Notes under the pieces: generated by a model | The model's input: only the letters and a program-made list of their open reading frames with translations | Told to the model about the DNA's origin: nothing | The model's database searches: none | NCBI RefSeq assembly: GCF_000690905.1 | Contig: NZ_JMCL01000026.1 | Coordinates: 1-64,000 of the forward strand | DNA length: 64,000 bases | Source of the DNA: Pseudomonas sp. Ant30-3 | GTDB taxonomy: Bacteria > Pseudomonadota > Gammaproteobacteria > Pseudomonadales > Pseudomonadaceae | Direction of reading: 5' to 3' | Shown: positions 39,923-48,630 of the stretch, piece after piece | Layout: every line of letters begins with the position of its first letter | How positions within the stretch are numbered: the stretch's first letter is position 1 | Made by a program: the position numbers and the translations under genes

Positions 39923-41509
39923 ATGATCAGTGCGGCTTTAGACATTCAGGGAGAACGTGCTCATCAGCAGGTCGGCGAATCGAGCGCTTTGAGCGTAACC
40001 AGCAACATCCCGGTGATCGTTCCGGGTGTGCGGACGCTCACACCGACGCCGAGCCAGAATCCGAATCGAAAGAAAGTCTTGTTTGTCACCTCGGAAATCG
40101 CCGACCTGGTGAAAACCGGGGGCCTGGGCGACGTCTCCGCAGCGCTGCCCCGCGCCATGGCGCATCTGCATGATGTGCGCGTGCTGATTCCCGGTTATCC
40201 GCAAGTGCTGAACAGCGAGAATCCGATTCACATCATCGGTGAGCTGGGTGGCCATGCCGCACTGCCGCCGTGCAAGATCGGGCGTATGGACATGCCGGAC
40301 GGTCTGGTCATTTACGTGTTGATGTGCCCTGAGCTGTACGAGCGCGAGGGTTCGCCTTACGGCGCCAATAACGGTCGCGACTGGCCGGACAACCATATTC
40401 GTTTCGCCCGCCTCGGTCTGGCTGCGGCGGACATTGCTGCCAACCTCGCGCAGATTCACTGGTGCCCGGACCTGGTGCACGCGCATGACTGGCCGGCGGG
40501 CCTGGCGCCTGCATATATGCACTGGCGCGGGCAGCGTACGCCAACGCTGTTTACCATCCACAACCTCGCCTATCAGGGCGTGATCGGCCTGGGCTCCTGC
40601 CCGGAGCTCGGCATTCCTGCGCACGCTTTGCAGCAGGAAGGCATGGAGTTCTACGGCAAGATGTCGTACCTCAAGGCCGGCATGGCCTACTCGAGCCACA
40701 TCACCACCGTCAGCGCGACCTACGCCCAGGAAATCACCACGCCGGACTTCGGCTGCGGCCTCGACGGCTTTCTTGCCGCCAAGACCCAACAAGGCCTGCT
40801 CAGTGGCATCCCTAACGGCATCGATGAAAGCTGGGATGCGGCGACCGACGCCCACTTGTTCCGCCCGTTCCAGATTGGCGATTGGGAAGGCAAAGCCGTC
40901 AATGCCGCGCATGTCCGCGACCTTTTCGGTCTGGAAGAGTCCAAAGGCCCTTTGTTTGCCGTGGTTTCCCGACTGGTCTACCAGAAAGGTCTGGACCTGA
41001 CCGAAGGCGTCACTGAATACATCGTCAAGTCCGGTGGCCAGATCGCAATCATCGGTCGTGGCGAACCGGAAGAAGAACAGGCCATGCGTGAGCTGGCCCT
41101 GCGTTTCCCAGGGCAGGTCGGCGTGCGCATCGGCTTCAACGAAACCGATGCACGGCGCATGTTTGCCGGCAGCGATTTCCTGCTGATGCCATCTCGTTAC
41201 GAGCCTTGCGGCTTGAGCCAGATGTACGCGCAACGCTTCGGCTCATTGCCGGTTGCACGCAACACTGGCGGACTGGCCGACACCATTGAAAATGGCGTGA
41301 CCGGTTTTCTGTTCGACGAATCCACGGTAGAGAGCTACCAGGAAGCGTTGAGCCGGGCCTTCAAGGTGTTCGCTTACCCCGATTTGCTCAACGCCATGCG
41401 CTGCCGCGCGATGGCCGCTCCGTTCAACTGGAGCAAAGCCGTTGAACCCTATGCCGAACTTTATGAACAACTCGTCGCTAAAGCGCTCGGTAAATCGCAC
41501 AGACAGTAA
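39923..41509 (+). CDS. glgA: Glycogen synthase (ADP-glucose, GT5)
   Basis: A 528-residue glycosyltransferase. The ADP-glucose-binding KTGGL motif is at residues 64-68 and the C-terminal GT-B block PSRYEPCGLSQMYAQRFG is near 422. An extra N-terminal stretch of about 45 residues (Ser, Pro and Thr rich) precedes the usual start VLFVTSEIADLVKTGGLGDV. It transfers glucose from ADP-glucose to glycogen. It leads a co-directional run of treZ, malQ, treY, a DUF2934 gene and glgX with short gaps or overlaps, so it is likely one operon linking glycogen and trehalose. Confidence 0.95.
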   Translation: MISAALDIQGERAHQQVGESSALSVTSNIPVIVPGVRTLTPTPSQNPNRKKVLFVTSEIADLVKTGGLGDVSAALPRAMAHLHDVRVLIPGYPQVLNSENPIHIIGELGGHAALPPCKIGRMDMPDGLVIYVLMCPELYEREGSPYGANNGRDWPDNHIRFARLGLAAADIAANLAQIHWCPDLVHAHDWPAGLAPAYMHWRGQRTPTLFTIHNLAYQGVIGLGSCPELGIPAHALQQEGMEFYGKMSYLKAGMAYSSHITTVSATYAQEITTPDFGCGLDGFLAAKTQQGLLSGIPNGIDESWDAATDAHLFRPFQIGDWEGKAVNAAHVRDLFGLEESKGPLFAVVSRLVYQKGLDLTEGVTEYIVKSGGQIAIIGRGEPEEEQAMRELALRFPGQVGVRIGFNETDARRMFAGSDFLLMPSRYEPCGLSQMYAQRFGSLPVARNTGGLADTIENGVTGFLFDESTVESYQEALSRAFKVFAYPDLLNAMRCRAMAAPFNWSKAVEPYAELYEQLVAKALGKSHRQ

Positions 41510-41521
41510 GAGGTTTTACAA

Positions 41522-43315
41522 ATGCCGTTACGGACCCAAGAGACCTGGCCCCACGGCGCAATAATGCTGGACGCTGAACACACGCGTTTTGCCTTGTGGG
41601 CGCCGGACGCGGTTTCTGTCAGCGTTGAATTGGAGGATGGACAATCCTTGCCACTGTTGCCTCAGGCCAATGGGTGGTACATGAACGAGGCGCGGTGCTC
41701 GGCCGGCACGCGATACCGCTACAAGATCGACAGTGAACTGGAGGTGCCTGATCCGGCCTCCCGTGCCCAGGACGGCGATATCGACCGCCACAGCATTGTG
41801 GTTGATCCCCTCGCCTATTCCTGGCAACACCGCGACTGGCAGGGACGGCCATGGAACGAAGCGGTGATCTACGAGTTGCACGTCGGTGCTCTCGGCGGCT
41901 ACAGCGAAGTTGAAAAGCAGTTGGCCCGCCTCGCCGAATTAGGCGTGACCGCCATCGAGCTGATGCCCATCGCGCAATTCCCCGGTGACCGCAACTGGGG
42001 CTACGACGGGGTTCTGCCTTATGCGCCCCAGGCCTCGTATGGCACGCCCGAGCAACTCAAGCACCTGATTGACACCGCCCACGGTCATGGTCTGGCGGTG
42101 CTGCTTGATGTGGTTTACAACCATTTCGGCCCCGACGGCAATTATCTGCATCGTTACGCCAAGGGTTTCTTCAACGAGGACAAGCACACCCCGTGGGGCG
42201 CAGCGATCGATTTCCAGCGGCGCGAAGTGCGCGACTTCTTTATCGACAACGCGCTGATGTGGTTGATGGAATATCGCTTCGACGGCTTGCGTTTCGACGC
42301 TGTGCACGCGATTAAAAGCCCGGATTTTCTGCAAGAGCTGGCGCAACGAGTGCGCGAGCAGATCGATCCGGCACGGCAGGTTTGGCTTACCGTCGAGAAC
42401 GAACACAACCAGGCCAGCCTGTTGCAGGAAGGTTTTGACGCACAGTGGAACGACGACGGCCATAACGCCTTGCACGTATTGCTGACAGGTGAGACTGACG
42501 CTTATTACGCCGACTATGCCGACGACACCACTGAAAAGCTGGCGCGTTGCCTGAGCCAGGGCTTCGTGTTTCAAGGCCATACCAATCGTCACGGCGAAGC
42601 TCGCGGTGAACCTAGTGGACATCTGCCCACCAGCGCGTTCGTGCTATTCCTGCAGAACCACGACCAGATCGGCAATCGCGCCTTTGGCGAACGTCTGCCG
42701 CAACTGGCTCACCCGGATGCCTTGAAAGCTGCGACCGCGCTGCTGTTGCTGTCGCCGATGATCCCGCTGATGTTCATGGGCGATGAGTTCGCCGCAGAGC
42801 AACCCTTCCTGTTTTTCACCAGTCACCACGGTGAACTGGCAGAACTGGTCCGTGAAGGACGACGCAACGAATTCTCGGCTTTCAGTGCCTTTGCCGATCC
42901 GGAAAAGCGTGAGCGAATCCCCGATCCGAATGCTCGGGAGACGTTCGAGGCATCGCGCCCTGACCTGCGTGAGCGCTCATCGGAGATCCACGACCTCTAC
43001 CGGCAATTGCTGCAACTGCGCCGCGAACACATCGTGCCGCATCTGACCGATGCAGAGGCCCTCGGCGCCGACGTGCTGGGCAAGGGCGCGGTGTCTGCAC
43101 GCTGGCGCCTGACCAATGGCAGCGAGCTGCGAATCGACCTGAACCTCAGCGATACGCCAGTGGTCCACTCCCCACAGGCCGAGGCTTTGCGGGTGTTCGA
43201 ACATCCGCCGCAGGCGTTCGTCCTACTGGATCAGGGCACGCTTGCCCCGTATTGCGCGCTAGTCAGCCTCACGGCCGCAGCCCCTTTGCTACCCCTGGAT
43301 GGAGAGCGCCCATGA
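41522..43315 (+). CDS. treZ: Maltooligosyltrehalose trehalohydrolase (GH13)
   Basis: A 597-residue enzyme with an N-terminal E-set domain (about 10-100) and a GH13 barrel. Conserved regions: DVVYNHFGPDGNY near residue 197, GLRFDAVHAI with nucleophile D259, TVENEHN with acid E292, and FLQNHDQIGN near 378. It releases trehalose from maltooligosyltrehalose made by TreY, encoded two genes downstream. The 4-base ATGA overlap with malQ shows coupling. Confidence 0.94.
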   Translation: MPLRTQETWPHGAIMLDAEHTRFALWAPDAVSVSVELEDGQSLPLLPQANGWYMNEARCSAGTRYRYKIDSELEVPDPASRAQDGDIDRHSIVVDPLAYSWQHRDWQGRPWNEAVIYELHVGALGGYSEVEKQLARLAELGVTAIELMPIAQFPGDRNWGYDGVLPYAPQASYGTPEQLKHLIDTAHGHGLAVLLDVVYNHFGPDGNYLHRYAKGFFNEDKHTPWGAAIDFQRREVRDFFIDNALMWLMEYRFDGLRFDAVHAIKSPDFLQELAQRVREQIDPARQVWLTVENEHNQASLLQEGFDAQWNDDGHNALHVLLTGETDAYYADYADDTTEKLARCLSQGFVFQGHTNRHGEARGEPSGHLPTSAFVLFLQNHDQIGNRAFGERLPQLAHPDALKAATALLLLSPMIPLMFMGDEFAAEQPFLFFTSHHGELAELVREGRRNEFSAFSAFADPEKRERIPDPNARETFEASRPDLRERSSEIHDLYRQLLQLRREHIVPHLTDAEALGADVLGKGAVSARWRLTNGSELRIDLNLSDTPVVHSPQAEALRVFEHPPQAFVLLDQGTLAPYCALVSLTAAAPLLPLDGERP

Positions 43316-45390
43316 GTGATGCGCAACTGGAAATACTCGCCAGCCGAGCTGGCCTGGCCGTTGACTGGATCGACGCCAACGGTCGCCAACAGAAAGTCGC
43401 TCCAGCAGTATTACGCAACGTTTTGACCGGGCTCGGCCACCCTGCGAGCACGGCGATGGAAATCGACGCCAGCCTGCTCGAATTACAAGCCGTGCAACAG
43501 ACCCGGCACCTGCCGCCGTTGCTGACCGCGGACGTCGGTGTCGGCCTTGATCTGTCTCGGTATTTCGCGCCACAGACCCCTTGTGAAATCTATCTTGAGG
43601 ACGGTTCACGGATCGACCTGAAGCTGGACACGGAAGCGTTTCTGCCAGGCCTGATCCCGGTCGGGTATCAGAGCGTGCGCATCGACGACCAGGAGTTCAC
43701 GCTGGCGGTGGCCCCGGAGCGTTGCTACAGCGTGGGCGACGCGGTGGAAAATCCGTTGCCCCGCGCCTGGGGTCTGAGCGTTCAGCTGTACTCGTTGCGT
43801 CGTCCCGGCGATGGCGGTTTTGGCGACACCCAGGCACTGGAAAATCTTGCCCGAGTGGCCGGTGAACGCGGTGCCGAGGCGCTGGCGATCAGCCCGATGC
43901 ACGCGATGTTCAGCAGCGATACCCATCGCTACAGCCCGTACTCGCCGTCCAGTCGCCTGTTCCTCAACAGCCTGTACGCCGCACCGGGCGCAATCCTGGG
44001 CGAGCGGGCGCTGCGCACCGCGATTGACGCGACCGGGCTTGCCGCGCAACTCAAGGAACTCGAAGCACTGCCCTTGATTGACTGGCCGGTTGCCGCCGAA
44101 GCCAAGCATCGACTGCTGCAAGCGTTGTACGAAGGATTTGTTCAGGGTGAACACCCGCTGCATGCGGACTTCAGCAGTTTTCGTCATGCCGGTGGTGAAG
44201 CGCTGGAGAATCACTGCCGTTTCGAAGCTGTGCAAGAGGCTCGCGCCGCCAAGGGTGAAAGCCTGGACTGGCGTGAGTGGCCCGAGCAATGGCGTGATCC
44301 GCGCAGCAACGCACTCGCCGAGTTTGCTGAAGAAAACGCCGGACGCATCGGCTTCTTTGCGTTCTGCCAATGGCTGATTACCCGCTGCCTGGAGCGTGCG
44401 CAAACCGCTGCCCGCAGCAGCGGCATGAGCATCGGCCTGATCGCCGATCTGGCGGTGGGTGCAGACGGTGGCGGCAGCCAGGCCTGGAGTCGTCAGGATG
44501 AGCTGCTCGCCGCACTGACGGTGGGCGCGCCACCGGACATTCTCAATCGCAGCGGCCAAGGCTGGGGCATCTCCGCGTTTTCTCCGGAAGGCCTGGTGCG
44601 TAACGGTTTCCGTGCATTCATCGAGATGCTGCGGGCCAACTTCGCGCACGCCGGTGGCTTGCGCATCGATCACGTCATGGGCCTGCAACGGCTGTGGGTG
44701 ATTCCCAACGGTGCGCCGCCCGCTGACGGTGCGTACCTGTATTACCCGATCGACGACATGCTTCGTCTGCTCGCACTGGAATCCCATCGTCATCAGGCGA
44801 TTGTTCTCGGCGAAGACCTCGGCACCGTGCCGGACGGCCTGCAGGAAAAGCTGATCGCCCGTTCGATTCTGGGCATGCGCGTGATGTTGTTCGAGCAAGA
44901 CAATGCGCATTTCAAAGGTACGCTCGACTGGTCGGACAACGCGTTGGCGACCACCAGCACCCACGACCTGCCGACCATCAATGGCTGGTGGCACGGTCAC
45001 GATATTGACTGGAATGCCCGGTTGGGAATGGTCGATGCGCAAGGTGAGATCGAATGGCGCCAGCATCGCGAACGCGAGCGTGAAGGCCTGCGTCGAGTGT
45101 TGGCGGAAGACCCGCAGAATTTCCGCGAAGAGTCCCATGAGACTGATCAGGTACTCGACGCAACCATCCGTTTTCTGGGCCACACGCCCGCACCGCTGGT
45201 GCTGCTGCCGCTGGAAGATGCCTTGGGTATCGAACAGCAGGCCAACCTGCCCGGCACCACTAACGAACACCCCAACTGGTCGCGTCGCCTGCCCGGCGAC
45301 AGCGAAAACCTACTGGATGACCCGGACGCCGCACGGCGCCTGGAATTGCTCGCCTGTGCGCGACTTCAAGCAGCTGAGCGTGACCGATGA
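43312..45390 (+). CDS. malQ: 4-alpha-glucanotransferase (GH77 amylomaltase)
   Basis: A 692-residue GH77 enzyme. Catalytic blocks: LRIDHVMGLQRLWVIP with nucleophile D453, LGEDLGTVPDG with acid E501, and TTSTHDLPTINGWWHG with the transition-state Asp near 550. The start ATG at 43312 overlaps the treZ stop. It moves alpha-1,4-glucan segments, recycling short maltodextrins released during trehalose formation or debranching. Its 3' end overlaps treY by 4 bases. Confidence 0.94.
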   Translation: MSDAQLEILASRAGLAVDWIDANGRQQKVAPAVLRNVLTGLGHPASTAMEIDASLLELQAVQQTRHLPPLLTADVGVGLDLSRYFAPQTPCEIYLEDGSRIDLKLDTEAFLPGLIPVGYQSVRIDDQEFTLAVAPERCYSVGDAVENPLPRAWGLSVQLYSLRRPGDGGFGDTQALENLARVAGERGAEALAISPMHAMFSSDTHRYSPYSPSSRLFLNSLYAAPGAILGERALRTAIDATGLAAQLKELEALPLIDWPVAAEAKHRLLQALYEGFVQGEHPLHADFSSFRHAGGEALENHCRFEAVQEARAAKGESLDWREWPEQWRDPRSNALAEFAEENAGRIGFFAFCQWLITRCLERAQTAARSSGMSIGLIADLAVGADGGGSQAWSRQDELLAALTVGAPPDILNRSGQGWGISAFSPEGLVRNGFRAFIEMLRANFAHAGGLRIDHVMGLQRLWVIPNGAPPADGAYLYYPIDDMLRLLALESHRHQAIVLGEDLGTVPDGLQEKLIARSILGMRVMLFEQDNAHFKGTLDWSDNALATTSTHDLPTINGWWHGHDIDWNARLGMVDAQGEIEWRQHREREREGLRRVLAEDPQNFREESHETDQVLDATIRFLGHTPAPLVLLPLEDALGIEQQANLPGTTNEHPNWSRRLPGDSENLLDDPDAARRLELLACARLQAAERDR

Positions 45391-48152
45391 ATCAAGCACT
45401 TGTTAAACCGCTGCGGGCGACTTTGCGCCTGCAATTTCACAAAGATTTCACCCTGGATCAAGCGGTGCCACTGGTGCCGTATTTCGCCAGCCTGGGCATC
45501 AGCCACATTTACGCGTCTCCCCTGCTCGCCGCCCGTGCAGGCTCAATGCACGGGTATGACGTGGTCGACCCGACCCGGGTCAATCCGGAGCTGGGCGGTG
45601 AAGCGGCATTGCGCCGACTGGTCGCCGCCCTGCGCGAACAGGGCATGGGGCTGATCCTCGACATCGTGTCCAATCACATGGCGGTGGGCGGTGGCGATAA
45701 CCCGTGGTGGCAAGACTTGCTGGAATGGGGACGCCTGAGCCCTTATGGCGAGTTCTTCGACATCCAGTGGCATTCACCCGACCCGTTGATGGAAGGCCAG
45801 CTGCTGCTGCCGTTTCTGGGCAGCGACTACGGTGTCGCCTTGCAGGACGGCACGTTGCATCTGCGCTTCGACGCCGAGCGCGGCGCGTTTTATGTCGAGC
45901 ATTACGACCACCACTTTCCGATCTGCCCGATGAATTACGGCGAGCTGTTGCGCGTCGACAAAGGACCGCTTAATTCCCTTGCGGAGCGGTTCAGCGCCCT
46001 CAATTTTCTAAGCGACGCCCACAACCTGGCGATGCCGTTGAAGGAAGAGCTGCGCGAACTGGCGAGCGATCCGGCAATTCTCCAGCTCATCGAGCAATCC
46101 CTCGGCGCTTACGATTCGCTCAAGCCTGAAGGTTTCGAGCGTCTGCACGCCTTGCTCGAACGGCAAAGCTACCGCCTCGCCAGTTGGCGCACGGCGGGTG
46201 ACGATATCAACTGGCGGCGTTTCTTCGATGTCAACGAACTGGGGGGGTTGCGCGTAGAACGCCCGGCCGTGTTCGAAGCGACTCACGCCAAGATATTCGA
46301 ACTGGTTGCCGCAGGCCTGATCGACGGCTTGCGCATCGACCATATCGATGGCCTCGCTGACCCGCGCGGTTACTGCCGCAAGTTGCGTCGTCGCGTCGAT
46401 AGCCTGTGCCCGGATCGACACTTGCCGATTTATGTGGAAAAAATTCTCGGCGAAGGCGAAACTCTGCACCGCGACTGGTCGGTGGATGGCACCACCGGTT
46501 ATGAATTCATGAACCAGGTGTCGCTGCTGCAACACGACCCGGCCGGTGCCGAAATTCTCGGCGATTTGTGGAGCAGCATCAGCCAGCGTCCTGCGCATTT
46601 CCTGCAGGAAGCGCATCTGGCGCGCCAGCAGATTCTCAACGGCTCGCTCGCCGGTGACTTTGAAAGTGTCGCTCAGGCCTTGCTGCAAGTGGCCCGCGAC
46701 GACCTGATGACCCGCGACCTGACACTGGGCGCAATCCGTCGGGCGCTGCAGGAATTGATTGTGCACTTTCCGGTGTATCGCACTTACATCAGCCCTCGCG
46801 GACGTTCAGCCGAAGACGATGTGTTCTTCCAGCAAGCCATGGACGGCGCCCGGCAAACGCTCGGTGAAGCTGACTGGCCGGTGCTCGATTGCCTGGCGCG
46901 CTGGCTCGGTGGTGAGCTCTGGCGTAAGCGGCCTGTGGGTCGCTCGCGCAAAATCCTTAAACATGCCTGCGTGCGCTTCCAGCAATTGACTTCGCCAGCG
47001 GCGGCGAAGGCAGTGGAAGACACGGCGTTTTATCGCTCCGCAGTGTTGCTCTCGCGCAACGATGTCGGCTTCAGCACGGAACAGTTCAGTGCACCGGTAG
47101 CCGATTTCCATGCGGCTTGCCTCAATCGCTTGCAGGAATTCCCGGACAACCTGCTCGCCACCGCGACCCATGACCACAAGCGCGGCGAAGATACCCGCGC
47201 CCGGTTGGCGGTATTGAGCGAACGCAGTGCCTGGTATGCCGAGCAGGTGCCGCTGTGGCAGGCCCTCGCCCGCCCATTGCGCGACGACGAGCAAATGCCC
47301 TCGCCCGGTGACGAGCTGTTTCTGTATCAGGCGCTGCTCGGCAGTTGGCCGCTGGACCTGCGCAGCGACGATCATGCGGCGCTAAAGGCCTACAATGAAC
47401 GCGTTTGGCAGTGGCAACAGAAAGCCCTCCGTGAAGCCAAACTGCAAAGCAGCTGGAGCGCGCCGAACGACGCTTACGAGCAAGCCGCGCAGCAATTTTT
47501 GCAACGCCTGCTGCTGAGCCCTGAAGGTGAGCCGCTGCGCACTGCCCTCGGCGAGGCTGCCAACGCCCTCGCCGCCCCCGGTGCCCTGAATGGGTTGGCG
47601 CAAACCTTGCTGCGCATGACCGTACCGGGCATTCCGGATTTGTATCAGGGCAACGAGTATTGGGATTTTTCGCTGGTTGATCCGGACAACCGCCGTCCGG
47701 TGGATTACGCCACTCGCCAGCAAACCGTGCCGCCCGCTACGCAGCTGCCAGAGCTGGTCAGCCATTGGCGGGACGGGCGGATCAAGCAGACCCTGATCCA
47801 GGGCACCCTGCAGTTGCGCGCCGAGCATGCCGAGCTGTTTAGACATGGCAGCTATGAAGCGCTGGAAGTGGTCGGCAGCCAGGCGCATCGGGTGCTCGCT
47901 TTCGCTCGATCGCTGGAAGGCAAAACCGCCATCGTCATCGTACCGATCCGTTGCGCCGAGTTGCTGGAAGACAGTGCCGAGCCACAGATCGACACGCGGC
48001 AATGGGGCGATACACGGGTGCAGTTACCGTTCGCGGTCTCCGGTGAAAATCTGAAGGGACTTTTCAGTAGCGCCGCAGTCACAGAACACAGAGAGCTGGC
48101 CGTGAGCGCAGCGCTGGGGAGTTTCCCCGTCAACGTCTTTATCAAAGTTTGA
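45387..48152 (+). CDS. treY: Maltooligosyltrehalose synthase (GH13)
   Basis: A 921-residue GH13 enzyme that turns the reducing end of a maltodextrin into a trehalose unit. Conserved regions: LDIVSNHMAVGG near residue 91, GLRIDHIDGLADP with nucleophile D318, and YVEKILGEGE with acid E351. The C-terminal part (PGIPDLYQGNEYWDFSLVDPDNRRPVDY near 750) is TreY-specific. It overlaps malQ by ATGA. With TreZ it forms the glycogen-to-trehalose route, giving an osmoprotectant. Confidence 0.95.
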   Translation: MNQALVKPLRATLRLQFHKDFTLDQAVPLVPYFASLGISHIYASPLLAARAGSMHGYDVVDPTRVNPELGGEAALRRLVAALREQGMGLILDIVSNHMAVGGGDNPWWQDLLEWGRLSPYGEFFDIQWHSPDPLMEGQLLLPFLGSDYGVALQDGTLHLRFDAERGAFYVEHYDHHFPICPMNYGELLRVDKGPLNSLAERFSALNFLSDAHNLAMPLKEELRELASDPAILQLIEQSLGAYDSLKPEGFERLHALLERQSYRLASWRTAGDDINWRRFFDVNELGGLRVERPAVFEATHAKIFELVAAGLIDGLRIDHIDGLADPRGYCRKLRRRVDSLCPDRHLPIYVEKILGEGETLHRDWSVDGTTGYEFMNQVSLLQHDPAGAEILGDLWSSISQRPAHFLQEAHLARQQILNGSLAGDFESVAQALLQVARDDLMTRDLTLGAIRRALQELIVHFPVYRTYISPRGRSAEDDVFFQQAMDGARQTLGEADWPVLDCLARWLGGELWRKRPVGRSRKILKHACVRFQQLTSPAAAKAVEDTAFYRSAVLLSRNDVGFSTEQFSAPVADFHAACLNRLQEFPDNLLATATHDHKRGEDTRARLAVLSERSAWYAEQVPLWQALARPLRDDEQMPSPGDELFLYQALLGSWPLDLRSDDHAALKAYNERVWQWQQKALREAKLQSSWSAPNDAYEQAAQQFLQRLLLSPEGEPLRTALGEAANALAAPGALNGLAQTLLRMTVPGIPDLYQGNEYWDFSLVDPDNRRPVDYATRQQTVPPATQLPELVSHWRDGRIKQTLIQGTLQLRAEHAELFRHGSYEALEVVGSQAHRVLAFARSLEGKTAIVIVPIRCAELLEDSAEPQIDTRQWGDTRVQLPFAVSGENLKGLFSSAAVTEHRELAVSAALGSFPVNVFIKV

Positions 48153-48173
48153 GTTGAGTTCAGGAGCAATGCG

Positions 48174-48506
48174 ATGAGTACTGACGATAAACGCGTTCGA
48201 GAATTTGCTTATCAAATCTGGGAGTCGGAAGGCAAACCCGAGGGCCAGGAAGCCCGCCATTGGGAAATGGCTCGCAAACTGACTGAAGCTGAAGCACTGG
48301 CTCCGAGCAAATCGCCTAAGGCTGCCGGCAGTAAGTCAGCCGGCAAAGCGCCGGTGAAAAAGGCTGACAGTAAAGTGGCTGATAGCAAGGGTGCTGAACC
48401 AAAAGCCAAGGCCAAGAAGCCAGCAGCGGCCTCTTCCGTGGTTCCGCCCGGCGAAAAAGCGGCAGATAAAAAGCCCCGCGCAGCGCGTAAACCGCCCGCT
48501 GTCTGA
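48174..48506 (+). CDS. DUF2934 protein with Lys/Ala/Pro-rich tail
   Basis: A 110-residue protein. Residues 1-45 form the DUF2934 domain (KRVREFAYQIWESEGKPEGQEARHWEMA). The rest is a low-complexity tail of Lys, Ala, Ser and Pro with repeated AKK/KKA/ADSK units, like histone H1 or AlgP tails. Function unknown; DUF2934 genes are often found in glycogen and trehalose clusters. A positively charged tail suggests binding to nucleic acid or to an acidic polymer. An AGGAGCAATGCG site precedes the ATG. Confidence 0.85.
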   Translation: MSTDDKRVREFAYQIWESEGKPEGQEARHWEMARKLTEAEALAPSKSPKAAGSKSAGKAPVKKADSKVADSKGAEPKAKAKKPAAASSVVPPGEKAADKKPRAARKPPAV

Positions 48507-48535
48507 CGCGCTCACCCTTTTGTCCTGAATGACTC

Positions 48536-48555
48536 GTGGCGAGTGCGCTCGCCAC
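48536..48555. repeat. Short perfect hairpin between the DUF2934 gene and glgX
   Basis: GTGGCGAG-TGCG-CTCGCCAC, 8-base stem and 4-base loop. No T-run follows, so it is more likely an mRNA structure or weak attenuator than a full terminator. Confidence 0.55.
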
Positions 48556-48630
48556 CGAGGCTTCGCTCGCCCTCGAAAAAACCTAGAGCCACGCACGCCG
48601 CGTATGTCCCCCCTATTTGCAGGAGCACCT

